The position numbers and the translations under genes are program-made. The notes under the pieces are model-generated. The model ran no database searches and was not told the DNA's origin. It saw only the letters and a program-made list of their open reading frames with translations. Positions 23,938-32,338 of a stretch of DNA of 54,506 bases are shown here, in pieces. The stretch is from an uncultured Spirochaetales bacterium. Its GTDB lineage: Bacteria > Spirochaetota > Spirochaetia > Sphaerochaetales > Sphaerochaetaceae. Positions within the stretch are counted from its first letter, which is position 1; every line of letters starts with the position of its first letter. The stretch spans positions 1 to 54,506 of the forward strand of contig CASENB010000022.1 of the NCBI GenBank assembly GCA_949289305.1. Direction: 5' to 3'.

Positions 23938-24630
23938 ATGTTAGAAGATCTGAAAGAAGAGGTATTAAGGGCGAATTTAGAACTGCCGAAGAGAGGCCTT
24001 GTGACCTTTACTTGGGGAAATGTTTCAGCTGTTGATAGAAAAAGCGGACTGATGGTCATTAAGCCAAGCGGAGTCGAATATGACAGGATGTGCGCAGATG
24101 ATATGGTTGTAGTCTCTTTGGAAAGCGGAGAGAAAGTCGAGGGAAGGTGGAAGCCTTCCTCCGATACGCCTACGCATGTCGTACTTTATAATGCATTTAA
24201 AAATATTGGATCTGTAGTTCATACCCATTCAAGATGGGCTACCTCTTTTGCTCAGGCCTGTGTAGATATCCCCGCCCTTGGGACCACCCAAGGAGATTAT
24301 TTTTATGGCGATATCCCATGTACTAGAAAGATGACAGCTGATGAGATAAAGGGGGAGTATGAGAAAGAGACAGGAAATGTCATTGTCGAACGTTTTAAAG
24401 ATCTCAATCCAGATTCTATCCCAGCAGTTCTAGTCGCATCTCATGGGCCGTTCTGCTGGGGAGTGGACGCAATGAACGCCGTACATAATGCAGTTGTTTT
24501 GGAAGAAGTTGCATTTATGGCATATCATGCAATGGAGATAAATCCGTACATCGTAAGGATGCAGCAGACACTTTTGGATAAGCATTTTCTTAGGAAGCAT
24601 GGCAAGAACGCATATTACGGTCAGAATTAA
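23938..24630 (+). CDS. araD: L-ribulose-5-phosphate 4-epimerase
   Basis: 230 residues, a class II aldolase-fold enzyme. The zinc ligands [11 protein letters not shown] put histidines at 95 and 97, the same positions as in E. coli AraD, and the third is in [11 protein letters not shown] (near 171). It makes D-xylulose 5-phosphate, which enters the pentose phosphate pathway. I use the ATG at 23938 (GAGG 5 bases upstream, 2 bases after the araA stop) rather than an upstream in-frame TTG at 23920. Confidence 0.95.
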   Translation: MLEDLKEEVLRANLELPKRGLVTFTWGNVSAVDRKSGLMVIKPSGVEYDRMCADDMVVVSLESGEKVEGRWKPSSDTPTHVVLYNAFKNIGSVVHTHSRWATSFAQACVDIPALGTTQGDYFYGDIPCTRKMTADEIKGEYEKETGNVIVERFKDLNPDSIPAVLVASHGPFCWGVDAMNAVHNAVVLEEVAFMAYHAMEINPYIVRMQQTLLDKHFLRKHGKNAYYGQN

Positions 24631-24657
24631 CAACAAACAAAGGGAATAAAAATAATT

Positions 24658-24694
24658 GCCACAGTACTATGAGCTACAAGTGCTGTGGCTTTTG
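24658..24694 (+). terminator. Terminator of the arabinose operon
   Basis: GCCACAGTACT and AGTGCTGTGGC form an 11-bp stem with one mismatch, followed by TTTTGCTTT. It lies 28 bases after the araD stop. Confidence 0.85.
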
Positions 24695-24841
24695 CTTTGG
24701 TAATTATTTTCTTCTGTTTAAAACAGAGTAAATTATTAAAAAAAGAAAAAAATTCAACAAAATCCCCAAATCTAAAAAAAAGAACAATGGCTTTCTTTTT
24801 TTAATTATATTGCATTATTTTCCATGCTATATTTTATGCAT

Positions 24842-24979
24842 ATGCTGTTTAAAATGGTAAGCGCTAAGAAAAAAATCGTAAGAAGAAAACAAAAACAGAT
24901 TTTGAAATGGATCATATATTTCCAGAATGTTTTTATGTGGAATACACAGTGGAACAGAAAAGGAGGCAAATGTGTATGA
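24842..24979 (+). CDS. Possible small basic peptide overlapping the DUF262 gene
   Basis: A 45-codon frame starting MLFKMVSAKKKIVRRKQKQ and containing ILKWIIYFQNVFMW. Its stop codon overlaps the preferred DUF262 start as ATGA (24976-24979), the usual geometry of translational coupling. It contains its neighbour's ribosome binding site AGGAGG. There is no clear ribosome binding site for the peptide itself. It may be a real leader peptide or chance; the rest of 24695-24841 is AT-rich and shows only an AAAAAAGAA/TTCTTTTTT inverted repeat near 24774-24803. Confidence 0.25.
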   Translation: MLFKMVSAKKKIVRRKQKQILKWIIYFQNVFMWNTQWNRKGGKCV

Positions 24980-26754
24980 AAACTAATGATAGAGCTCTTA
25001 TAGATTTGATGAAGGCGGTAGATAGTGGTAAAGCACAATTGCCTGATTTTCAGAGAGGGTGGGTGTGGGACGATGGACGCATTAAGGCGTTAATACTTAG
25101 CGTCATTCACAACTTTCCAGTAGGTGCTGCAATGTTCTTGGAATACGGGAATGAGAGCATCCATTTCAAGTACAAACCAATTGAAGGCTCGAATGCCAAT
25201 CCAGAATCTGAACCTGATGAACTGATCCTTGATGGGCAGCAAAGATTGACCTCGCTTTACAATGCTCTTTATAGTAAGAAAGCAGTTCACACCAAAACGG
25301 ATAAAGGAAAGGAGATAGACAGATTTTATTATCTTGATATTGAAAAAGCTATTGATCCAAGTGCTGACGATGAAGAAATAGTCGTCTCTATTCCTTCGAC
25401 AAAACAGGTAACATCTGACTTTGGAAGGAAAATTGAAATAGATCTCTCGACAAGGAAGAATGAATTCTGTCAGAAAATGTTTCCTCTGAACATCATTCTC
25501 AATCCAGGAGAGGAGCAGGGCTGGCAGAATGATTACTATGCCTATTACAACTATGACTCAAGGATTATCAAACAATTCACCGAATTTTTCTCCAAAATCA
25601 TTCTGCCGACGCAGACATATGCTATGCCTGTTATTCTATTAGACAAAGAAACGCCAAGAGAAGCAGTTTGCCAAGTATTCGAGAATGTCAATACAGGAGG
25701 CGTTTCTTTAACGGTTTTTGAACTTGTTACAGCAGTTTTTGCTATGGACAATTTCCCACTTCGAAAAGATTGGGATGAACGTAAGGAGATGTATTTTTCA
25801 GGAGAATTGCTAAACATTGTTACTGCTACCGATTTCTTAACTGCACTTACATTACTTTCTTCGTTCAAGTCAGGCGGAACTGTAAGTTGTAAGAAGAAGG
25901 ATGTCTTAGCTCTGCCTCTGATAGAATACAAAAAGTATGCAGATGCTCTTTGCAAAGGATTCTCTGTGGCTGATAAGCTGTTACAGGAAGAACGAATTTT
26001 CTCAAGTCGAGATCTTCCTTATAGTACACAGCTTATTCCATTAGCTACCATTTGTACTGTCCTAATGGAGAATAATAAGATTAAAACTACCAATACGAAG
26101 AACATGGTGAAACAGTGGTATTGGTGCGGTGTATTCGGAGAACTATATGGTTCTGCAAATGAAACGAGATACGCAAACGATGTTCCACAAGTTATAAAGT
26201 GGATTACTGCAGACGGCGACATTCCGAAGACAATCACTGATTTCTTTTTTAATCCTACTCGCCTGATCAGCATGCAGTCGAGGCAATCAGCTGCTTACAA
26301 AGGTATTATGGCTCTGATACTGAAGAATCATGCTCGCGATTTCATTTCTGGTTCTGAGATGGATTTTTCTACATACTCAAACGAGAAAATTGATATCCAT
26401 CACATTTTCCCGAAGGACTATTGCATTGGGCAGAGATACGATAAATCCAAATGGAACAGTATTGTGAATAAAACACCGATTTCTGCAAGTAGCAATCGAG
26501 AAATAGGTGGCGCTGCTCCATCCGTTTATCTCGGAAAACTCGAAAAGAAAGGTTCTGTCATGCCTTCCGATTTGGATGACTATGTTGAGACACATTGGAT
26601 TGACCATGTTTTATTGAGAAATGATGATTTTGGAGCTTTCTTTATTGATCGTGCTAGGAAATTATTAAGTGCTATCGAACAGGCTACTGGCAGAATTATA
26701 TCTGGAAAGGACTCAGATGAAGTGAATCAGGTTTTCGGAGATTCGTTGATTTAA
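24976..26754 (+). CDS. DUF262/HNH protein, probable DNA-targeting defence protein
   Basis: 592 residues. The N-terminal DUF262 (GmrS/ParB-like NTPase fold) signature is present: LPDFQRGWVWD (22-32) and LDGQQRLTSLYNALY (about 85-99). The C-terminal region has an HNH-like motif, IDIHHIFPKDYC followed by NSIVNKTPIS with an Asn (about 465-500). DUF262 proteins with HNH or DUF1524 ends include GmrSD type IV restriction enzymes that cut modified DNA. No partner gene is adjacent, so this is a single-chain form. The start at 24976 is chosen because AGGAGG lies 9 bases upstream; an in-frame ATG at 24907 lacks one. It sits between the arabinose operon and mobile-element debris, suggesting acquisition. 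Confidence 0.8.
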   Translation: MKTNDRALIDLMKAVDSGKAQLPDFQRGWVWDDGRIKALILSVIHNFPVGAAMFLEYGNESIHFKYKPIEGSNANPESEPDELILDGQQRLTSLYNALYSKKAVHTKTDKGKEIDRFYYLDIEKAIDPSADDEEIVVSIPSTKQVTSDFGRKIEIDLSTRKNEFCQKMFPLNIILNPGEEQGWQNDYYAYYNYDSRIIKQFTEFFSKIILPTQTYAMPVILLDKETPREAVCQVFENVNTGGVSLTVFELVTAVFAMDNFPLRKDWDERKEMYFSGELLNIVTATDFLTALTLLSSFKSGGTVSCKKKDVLALPLIEYKKYADALCKGFSVADKLLQEERIFSSRDLPYSTQLIPLATICTVLMENNKIKTTNTKNMVKQWYWCGVFGELYGSANETRYANDVPQVIKWITADGDIPKTITDFFFNPTRLISMQSRQSAAYKGIMALILKNHARDFISGSEMDFSTYSNEKIDIHHIFPKDYCIGQRYDKSKWNSIVNKTPISASSNREIGGAAPSVYLGKLEKKGSVMPSDLDDYVETHWIDHVLLRNDDFGAFFIDRARKLLSAIEQATGRIISGKDSDEVNQVFGDSLI

Positions 26755-26834
26755 ATTTAAGAGGGAACAAAAAATTGACATGATCGTCATAAATGAAGTT
26801 TAGTTTACAGGCTAGCTATTTTTAAATCATAGAG

Positions 26835-26877
26835 ACAGGCATTACAAGAACATCACGTTTGAGTAATGTCTTTTTAT
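26835..26877 (+). terminator. Probable terminator after the DUF262 gene
   Basis: CATTAC (26842-26847) and GTAATG (26865-26870) form a stem extended by AGA/TCT across a small bulge, followed by TCTTTTT. It lies about 80 bases beyond the stop. Confidence 0.55.
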
Positions 26878-26914
26878 TGTGAAGACATACGATGGTTCAC
26901 ATACCGCATATAGA

Positions 26915-27110
26915 TTAGTCTAGTCTTTCAAAATGGCGAACCATTTGCCCATCGGGACTTGTTGTCATTTTTATTTCAATAGGGAAGAGAATACCATTGC
27001 TTTCTTTTATCAGGTCTATTTCTGCATGGTCGTTAGGACCCCTTTGTTTTCTTCTCAATAAAAATAGAAGAGAGATTCATCTTATTTGTTTCTTGAAACC
27101 AAGAAGCATT
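26915..27110 (-). pseudogene. Decayed C-terminus of a DUF4143 AAA-type ATPase
   Basis: On the minus strand an open stretch reads RRKQRGPNDHAEIDLIKE, then GILFPIEIKMTTSPDGQ and ends HFERLD with a stop at 26915-26917. The EIDLI...PIEIK pattern is the conserved C-terminal nuclease-like part of DUF4143 ATPases, where it normally follows a YFYR-type strand. Here the equivalent strand (ESLFYFY) is in another frame and ends in a stop near 27060, so a frameshift separates the pieces, and nothing of the N-terminal AAA domain remains. This is a relic, not a functional gene. Confidence 0.6.
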
Positions 27111-27158
27111 ATATGTTTAAGTTAAAATTAATACTAGTAAGTAATTAGTTTATAATAA

Positions 27159-27227
27159 TGTAGAATTCCCCGTTAAGTTTTGTAAAAATTTCCGATTATA
27201 TTTGAAGAATTCTCCGTAAAACTTGGC
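27159..27227. repeat. Three 22-bp tandem repeats, possible IS21-type end
   Basis: Related units start at 27162 (AGAATTCCCCGTTAAG), 27184 (AAAAATTTCCGATTAT) and 27206 (AGAATTCTCCGTAAAA), exactly 22 bases apart. The first is preceded by TG at 27159. IS21-family elements begin 5'-TG and carry multiple terminal repeats bound by their transposase, so this may be one decayed end. No IstA or IstB coding sequence is present, and the array abuts the stop codon of the response regulator. Confidence 0.4.
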
Positions 27228-27230
27228 CAT

Positions 27231-28025
27231 CTATTTTTCTCTGATTGCTTTTGCTCTGAACTGAAGAGGGCTGAGGCCTGAATACTTCCTGAATGTCAGG
27301 CTGAAGTAGTTCGGATCGCTGAAACCCGTTCTGAACGCGATGATCTTAACACTCTCTTTTGTAAGGGCTAGGAGCTCTTTTGCCTTTTCCATCCTTATTT
27401 TCGTCAGATAATCTATTACAGTCATATCCATCGCACTTTTAAATATGCGGGAAAGATGGAATTTGCTTATCTTTAAATCATCAGCAATCTCTTCAAGTCC
27501 AATTCTTTTGTCATAGTTCGACTCGATATAAGAACATGTCTGTCTTACCTGATCAGGTTCATTGTCCAAATTGATCTTCTTTTGTGATACTTTCAGGTAG
27601 TCCTCGATTCTTGTTAGTTTCTTTTCTCTCTCTTTTTCTTCATCAAGGCGTTCTATGCACTTTTTAAGACTTTCTATTAGATTCTCATCAAGAACGGGCT
27701 TTACAAGGAAATCTACAGCCCCGAATTGAAGCGCTTTTACAGCATATGCAAATTCATCATATGCCGTAGATATTATTACTTTCGCATCATCACCTTTCGC
27801 TCTTAGCATCTCGAGCACCTGAAGGCCTGAGAGCTTTGGCATGTTTATATCGAGTATCATAATGTCTATTTTGCTTTTTTCACTGATGTCCAACGCCTCT
27901 CTTCCATTTTTCGCCTCATGGAGGGATGAAAAAGGCAGTCCAGAGGAACCGACTATCATTTTAAGGGCCTCTCTTTCTATATCTTCGTCATCTGCTATCA
28001 GTATATTATAGTAATTACTGCTCAT
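27231..28025 (-). CDS. YesN-like response regulator with AraC-type HTH
   Basis: 264 residues. Receiver domain at 1-125 with acidic pocket ADDED (11-15), phosphorylation site D59 in MILDINMPKLSG, and conserved Lys in DFLVKP near 110. The C-terminal 100 residues form an AraC/XylS DNA-binding domain (LEEIADDLKISKFHLSRIFK; IAFRTGFSDPNYFSLTFRKYSGLSPLQFR). It should be phosphorylated by the kinase encoded immediately upstream, whose gene it overlaps by 11 bases. Likely targets are transporter genes; the divergent Liv operon is the nearest candidate. Confidence 0.92.
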   Translation of the reverse strand: MSSNYYNILIADDEDIEREALKMIVGSSGLPFSSLHEAKNGREALDISEKSKIDIMILDINMPKLSGLQVLEMLRAKGDDAKVIISTAYDEFAYAVKALQFGAVDFLVKPVLDENLIESLKKCIERLDEEKEREKKLTRIEDYLKVSQKKINLDNEPDQVRQTCSYIESNYDKRIGLEEIADDLKISKFHLSRIFKSAMDMTVIDYLTKIRMEKAKELLALTKESVKIIAFRTGFSDPNYFSLTFRKYSGLSPLQFRAKAIREK

Positions 28026-29487
28026 ATTCCCTCCTCAGCGTTATGATGATGAGCGTGCCTTCATTAAGCTTGCTTTTTATTATTAATGCGTTCTTTTTTC
28101 CTGTGAAAAGCTCCAGGCGATGTTTCGTATTGCTTATCCCTATATGCTTTCCTTCCATGTAGTTTCTGCTTAAGCACTCCTTTATCTTTTCTTCGCTCAT
28201 TCCAGATCCGTTGTCAGAGATTGTAAGAATTACGTCATATCCTCTCTCTTCTGCCCTTATTGCTACTTTTGCCTCTTCTTCTTTATCTTTAAGACCGTGG
28301 ATTATTGCATTCTCAACTAAAGGCTGGAGAGTGAAACGGGGTATGAATATGGTATCCAATAGGATATCCGGGATGTCAATCTCATAGCTGAAACGGCTTG
28401 AAAAGCGTGCTTTTTGTATGAGCAGATATTCTTTTGTGACTTCAATCTCTTCCCTTAGAACTGCAGGGACTGATGCATCTGAGAGATTGTAGCGCATTAG
28501 TGATGATATCGAATGGAGCATTGTCCTCGCATCATTTATTTTGTTCAGCTGTATCGTTCTGTCAATTGAATTCAATGTATTGAAAAGGAAATGTGGATTT
28601 GTCTGCGTCTGTAGGGCTAAGAATGTCGCTCTGTCTAGTTGCGCTTGAACCATAAGGTTCTTCTTCTGTTCTTCAAGAAGCTGTTTTTCCGCTTCTGCTT
28701 TTTTCTTTTGATCTTCCATCGCTTTAACAACATCGTCTGCCATATTGTTAAACGTTGCGGTTAACAGCATGACCTGCTTGTCTCTTGAAGAGGCGCTGCT
28801 TCTTGCGTTTAGCTCTCCTTGGGAGATACGTTCTGCAGTTATTCCAAGCTCTCTTAACGGGCGTCGTATGTTTCTTGAGTATATTATTACGATTAAAATT
28901 AAAAACAGCGTGAATATTATAAGGAATATGATATTCAGCGTAATAAATAGGCTGTATGATCTAGCATCTTCTGCAAGGGATGCCGTGTTGCTCTCGATTA
29001 TTGAAGAAAGAAGCTCGTCTGCATACCTGTTTAAATATGTTGCTATGCTGTCTGCCTGAACCTTTTGCATATAGTACGACGATACATTAAGGCCGAATAG
29101 TTCAAATGCCTTTTCGCACTGATAGCTGTATGATTTAAAGCTTTCTTTTATGGAATAGAGCGTAAAAAGCGCATTTTTATCGTCTTTTAGTAGTATTTCG
29201 AGATCTTCTATCGCATCATTGGATGCTTTTTTTGCTCTATGGAAATCTTCAAGACGGTATGTGTTCTTTGTATTAAGGTAATCCTGAAATGCGTTCTCTG
29301 CCTCCGATAGTTCCATCTTAAGGCGTTCTAATGCGACAAGAGTATCGGCATTTCTGCTTTGAAGAAGATAGCTTTTATAGCGTGAGGCTTGGGAAAGAGT
29401 TGAAAAGAGTACGAGAAAGACTAAAAGAAAGACCAGCGAAGAGGTTATGAATGCCGCAATAGAAAATAAAAAACGTCTTTTACCCAT
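28015..29487 (-). CDS. YesM/LytS-type sensor histidine kinase
   Basis: 490 residues: membrane segment about 8-30, periplasmic helical sensor domain 31-177, second membrane segment about 178-203, HAMP domain 204-255, coiled coil 255-285, His_kinase domain with QTNPHFLFNTLNSI (phospho-acceptor His299), then HATPase with PLVENAIIHG and DNGSGM. It autophosphorylates and passes the phosphate to the response regulator that follows. Its small periplasmic domain may read a ligand-loaded binding protein encoded just upstream, which it overlaps by 8 bases. Confidence 0.92.
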   Translation of the reverse strand: MGKRRFLFSIAAFITSSLVFLLVFLVLFSTLSQASRYKSYLLQSRNADTLVALERLKMELSEAENAFQDYLNTKNTYRLEDFHRAKKASNDAIEDLEILLKDDKNALFTLYSIKESFKSYSYQCEKAFELFGLNVSSYYMQKVQADSIATYLNRYADELLSSIIESNTASLAEDARSYSLFITLNIIFLIIFTLFLILIVIIYSRNIRRPLRELGITAERISQGELNARSSASSRDKQVMLLTATFNNMADDVVKAMEDQKKKAEAEKQLLEEQKKNLMVQAQLDRATFLALQTQTNPHFLFNTLNSIDRTIQLNKINDARTMLHSISSLMRYNLSDASVPAVLREEIEVTKEYLLIQKARFSSRFSYEIDIPDILLDTIFIPRFTLQPLVENAIIHGLKDKEEEAKVAIRAEERGYDVILTISDNGSGMSEEKIKECLSRNYMEGKHIGISNTKHRLELFTGKKNALIIKSKLNEGTLIIITLRREYEQ

Positions 29488-30295
29488 TAGCTGGCTCCAT
29501 TAGAGTGCTCTCTTTTACAAGCCTGTTGAATATTGTTTCTTCGGCTCTCTTTATGAGGTTTTCCGCATAGTTTTTTGATAGGCGCGCAGATTCCATTATA
29601 ATAAGTTTGTCTTCATCTTTAAGGGAATTGAAAATTCTTCTGTTCATTAGAAGTACGGATGGAAGGCTGTCTTCTTTTCTTATGTAGCATGAATTTGAAA
29701 ACGGATATGCTTCGCTGTATGTGAAATCAACAAGGGAAGCGTCAATTCCTGCGATATTTAGGTCTAGCATCAATGGGGCTGCGTCTTTTAGTTCTATTGA
29801 GTAAGAAGAAAGGCCGTTTTGTTGCAGTTGACTTACATAATAAGATGATCCGACTGTCGCTATAGTAAGGTTTTCGCTATGATCAATGTCTTTAGATAGG
29901 AAAAATACTGCTCTGTGCTTTCTTGGATATATGCTTAGCGCTATTAGATTCTCTTTAGCCAGATCCTTATTAATGGCTTCTAGGCTTATTCCTCCGCTTT
30001 TCTTTACGGATGGTACGTACGGAAGAAGATAGTCTAAATCAACGAGTGCAAGCGAGATGCCTGCGAACGATACCTGATCTAAAAGCGATTCATCCCTTTC
30101 TCTTTCGTCGCTCTTAATTTCGACTAGGATGTTTTCTTCTGTTTTCCTTTCGACAAGCTTGGAAAAATATACTAACGCCTTGGTCTCCGGATGTTCTGCC
30201 TTATTATTTGTTTTTAGCCTTAAATAATGATCAGAAGAGTATGCATTAAGGCTTATAGCTAAGAAAATGGATAGAAGAAGCAGGACTTTTCTCAT
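29480..30295 (-). CDS. TRAP-type (DctP-like) periplasmic binding protein
   Basis: 271 residues with a signal peptide (MRKVLLLLSIFLAISLNAYS). The body looks like a DctP-fold protein: an ALVYFSKLVERKTEENILVEI-like first lobe, VSFAGISLALVDLDYLLPYVPS, and the C-terminal helix ARLSKNYAENLIKRAEETIF. Real TRAP systems need DctQ and DctM membrane genes, which are absent; instead it is fused by overlapping frames to a YesM/YesN pair. It is therefore more likely a ligand sensor for the kinase than a transport protein. It is shorter than the usual 320-340 residues of DctP. Confidence 0.75.
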   Translation of the reverse strand: MRKVLLLLSIFLAISLNAYSSDHYLRLKTNNKAEHPETKALVYFSKLVERKTEENILVEIKSDERERDESLLDQVSFAGISLALVDLDYLLPYVPSVKKSGGISLEAINKDLAKENLIALSIYPRKHRAVFFLSKDIDHSENLTIATVGSSYYVSQLQQNGLSSYSIELKDAAPLMLDLNIAGIDASLVDFTYSEAYPFSNSCYIRKEDSLPSVLLMNRRIFNSLKDEDKLIIMESARLSKNYAENLIKRAEETIFNRLVKESTLMEPANG

Positions 30296-30411
30296 CTCAA
30301 TTTAAAGATTATAAACCACTTAAAGGCCAGTTTAAAGTTTTCTTTTTCTTTAACTTCTTGTCATCAATCTTCAATTTCTTGCCTTTTTAAAAATCTTTGT
30401 TGACGGCTCTC

Positions 30412-30427
30412 TTTTCTCATGAGAAAA
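30412..30427. promoter_or_regulatory. Perfect palindrome upstream of the Liv operon
   Basis: TTTTCTCATGAGAAAA is a 16-base perfect palindrome placed 24 bases before the livH-like start. TTGACG lies at about 30400-30405 but no good -10 follows at 17 bases, which suits a regulated promoter. The intergenic region between this operon and the divergent two-component genes is only 155 bases. Confidence 0.45.
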
Positions 30428-30450
30428 AGGTTAGGTCATGGAGGTGAGCT

Positions 30451-31314
30451 TTGGAAATATTCTTACAAGCCTGCGTAAACGGCCTGCTTATAGGCGGTTT
30501 CTATTCCTTGATGGGGATGGGGCAGAACATTATTTTCGGAGTTATGAAGATCATTAACTTCTGTCATGGCGAAATGCTTATGATAGGAATGTATCTTACA
30601 TACGTATTCAACACTTATTTAGGGCTTGACCCATATCTTTCAATTCCTTTGGTTGTCGTTTGCATGTTTGCACTTGGAGCTCTTATTCAGCATACTCTGA
30701 TTACGCCGTCCCTTGGCACAAAGAGCTTTACAAACCTTTTATTCTTAACCGTAGGACTTGGAATGCTGTTTCAGAACCTTGCGCTCGTAATCTTTTCTCC
30801 AAATTACAGAACGATTACCACAAGCTACAGCTCTAAGACGTTGAGTTTCGGGCCGATTACTATGTCGCTTCCTAAGATGATAAGTTTTATAGGGCTTATC
30901 ATCGTAACGATTGCGCTTTTCTGGTTCTTAAAATACACGCCAACAGGTAAAAAGATTAGGGCAGTATCACAGAACCCGATTGGAGCTGAGGTCGTAGGTA
31001 TTAACAGCAAGAGGATTTATATCATCACTTATGGTCTTGGATGTGCGCTTGCTGGAATTGCTGGAGCGCTTTTAACACTGTTTTACATGGTATACCCGAT
31101 GGTTGGAGCCTCTTTCAGCTTCAAGGCTTTAATCGTTGTAGTTGTAGGTGGATTCGGATCTATTCAGGGTGCGTTCTTTGCCGGCATTTTCTTAGGCCTT
31201 TTAGAGACATTGAGCTCTCTTATCGTAGGCCCTACATATCGCGATCTTACGGTATTCGTTACCTTTATCGTAATTTTGGTAGTCAGACAGATGATTAAGA
31301 TGAGGAGGAGATAG
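30451..31314 (+). CDS. livH: Branched-chain amino-acid ABC permease, LivH type
   Basis: 287 residues with about eight hydrophobic segments. The N-terminal LLIGGFYSLMGMGQNIIFGVMKIINFCHGEMLMIG (12-46) is the LivH signature, and VVVGGFGSIQGAFFAGIFLGLLE (near 230-250) is the conserved cytoplasmic loop. The start is TTG with GGAGGTGA upstream. It pairs with the LivM-type protein that follows. Liv-type importers carry branched-chain amino acids, but also amides, urea or other amino acids; the substrate cannot be fixed here. Confidence 0.9.
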   Translation: MEIFLQACVNGLLIGGFYSLMGMGQNIIFGVMKIINFCHGEMLMIGMYLTYVFNTYLGLDPYLSIPLVVVCMFALGALIQHTLITPSLGTKSFTNLLFLTVGLGMLFQNLALVIFSPNYRTITTSYSSKTLSFGPITMSLPKMISFIGLIIVTIALFWFLKYTPTGKKIRAVSQNPIGAEVVGINSKRIYIITYGLGCALAGIAGALLTLFYMVYPMVGASFSFKALIVVVVGGFGSIQGAFFAGIFLGLLETLSSLIVGPTYRDLTVFVTFIVILVVRQMIKMRRR

Positions 31315-31315
31315 G

Positions 31316-32338
31316 ATGAAAACTAGTACGCTTACCCCATATACGATCAGAAAGAGAATAGCTGTAGCAATACTACTTGTCATCTTAGCTGTTATTCCTC
31401 TGTTTTTATCTAAACAGCCATATATAATGAACGTATTCATTTTGATCTTCTATACGTCAACCATGTCGATGGCGTGGAACCTTCTTGGCGGAATGACAGG
31501 CCAGAACAGCCTTGGACATGCAGCCTACATGGGGCTTGGTGCTTATGTTGCCGCCCTTTTCGTTACAAAGGCTGGTTTTAATCCGTGGCTTAGCATGATA
31601 CTCTCAATGCTAATCGTTGGAGGCCTAGCTGGAGTAGTGTTCTATCCTTGCTTCCTTTTAAAAGGTCCGTATTTCACGCTCGTATCCATTGCATTCGGAG
31701 AGACAATAAGACAATTTGTTATAAACTGGGATTTCGCTGGAAAAGCAACTGGAATTTCTCTTCCGTTCGGGGCTGAATCATTCTTAGAATTCCGCTTTAT
31801 GGGCAAGGCTCCTTATTATTACATAGGTCTTGTCATGATAATCGGCGTATACCTGATTATGAGAAAGATCAGTAAATCAAAGTTCGGTTTCGCGCTTAGG
31901 ACCATTAGAGAAGATGAAGACGTAGCTGCTGCGATCGGAATAAAGCCTATGAAATACAAGGTATATGCCTTAATAGTTAGCAGTATGATCGCTGCGATGG
32001 TTGGAAGCTTCTATGCTTATTACAACAGATATATCGATCCTGATCTGATGCTTCAGTCATATTCTGTAGAGTTCGTACTTCCTGCAATCGTAGGAGGAGC
32101 TGCATTCATAGAGGGACCTCTTGTAGGAGGTGCAATTCTTATTACGCTTTCCGAATTCTTAAGAAACGAATTTGGAGCAATTCTTCCAGGCATCAATTTG
32201 ATCTTATATGCCGTAGTTCTTCTTGTTGTTATCCGCTTCCGTCCGGTTGGTCTTCTTGGATGGTTCAGCGAAAGCAAGCTTAAGAAGACGATTGAGACAA
32301 AAATCTTGAAGAAGAGTGAGAAGGACGAGGAGGTATAA
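31316..32338 (+). CDS. livM: Branched-chain amino-acid ABC permease, LivM type
   Basis: 340 residues, BPD_transp_2 family. SMAWNLLGGMTGQNSLGHAAYMGLGAYVAAL (43-73) and RTIREDEDVAAAIGI (195-209) are diagnostic of LivM proteins, with EGPLVGGAILITLSEFLR near 263-280. It forms the channel with the LivH-type subunit. One base separates it from livH, and the TAA stop abuts the ATG of the next gene. Confidence 0.92.
   Translation: MKTSTLTPYTIRKRIAVAILLVILAVIPLFLSKQPYIMNVFILIFYTSTMSMAWNLLGGMTGQNSLGHAAYMGLGAYVAALFVTKAGFNPWLSMILSMLIVGGLAGVVFYPCFLLKGPYFTLVSIAFGETIRQFVINWDFAGKATGISLPFGAESFLEFRFMGKAPYYYIGLVMIIGVYLIMRKISKSKFGFALRTIREDEDVAAAIGIKPMKYKVYALIVSSMIAAMVGSFYAYYNRYIDPDLMLQSYSVEFVLPAIVGGAAFIEGPLVGGAILITLSEFLRNEFGAILPGINLILYAVVLLVVIRFRPVGLLGWFSESKLKKTIETKILKKSEKDEEV

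Noticed and set aside
29480..30295. A complete TRAP transporter
   Set aside because: Only a binding protein is encoded; the DctQ and DctM membrane subunits are missing on both sides.
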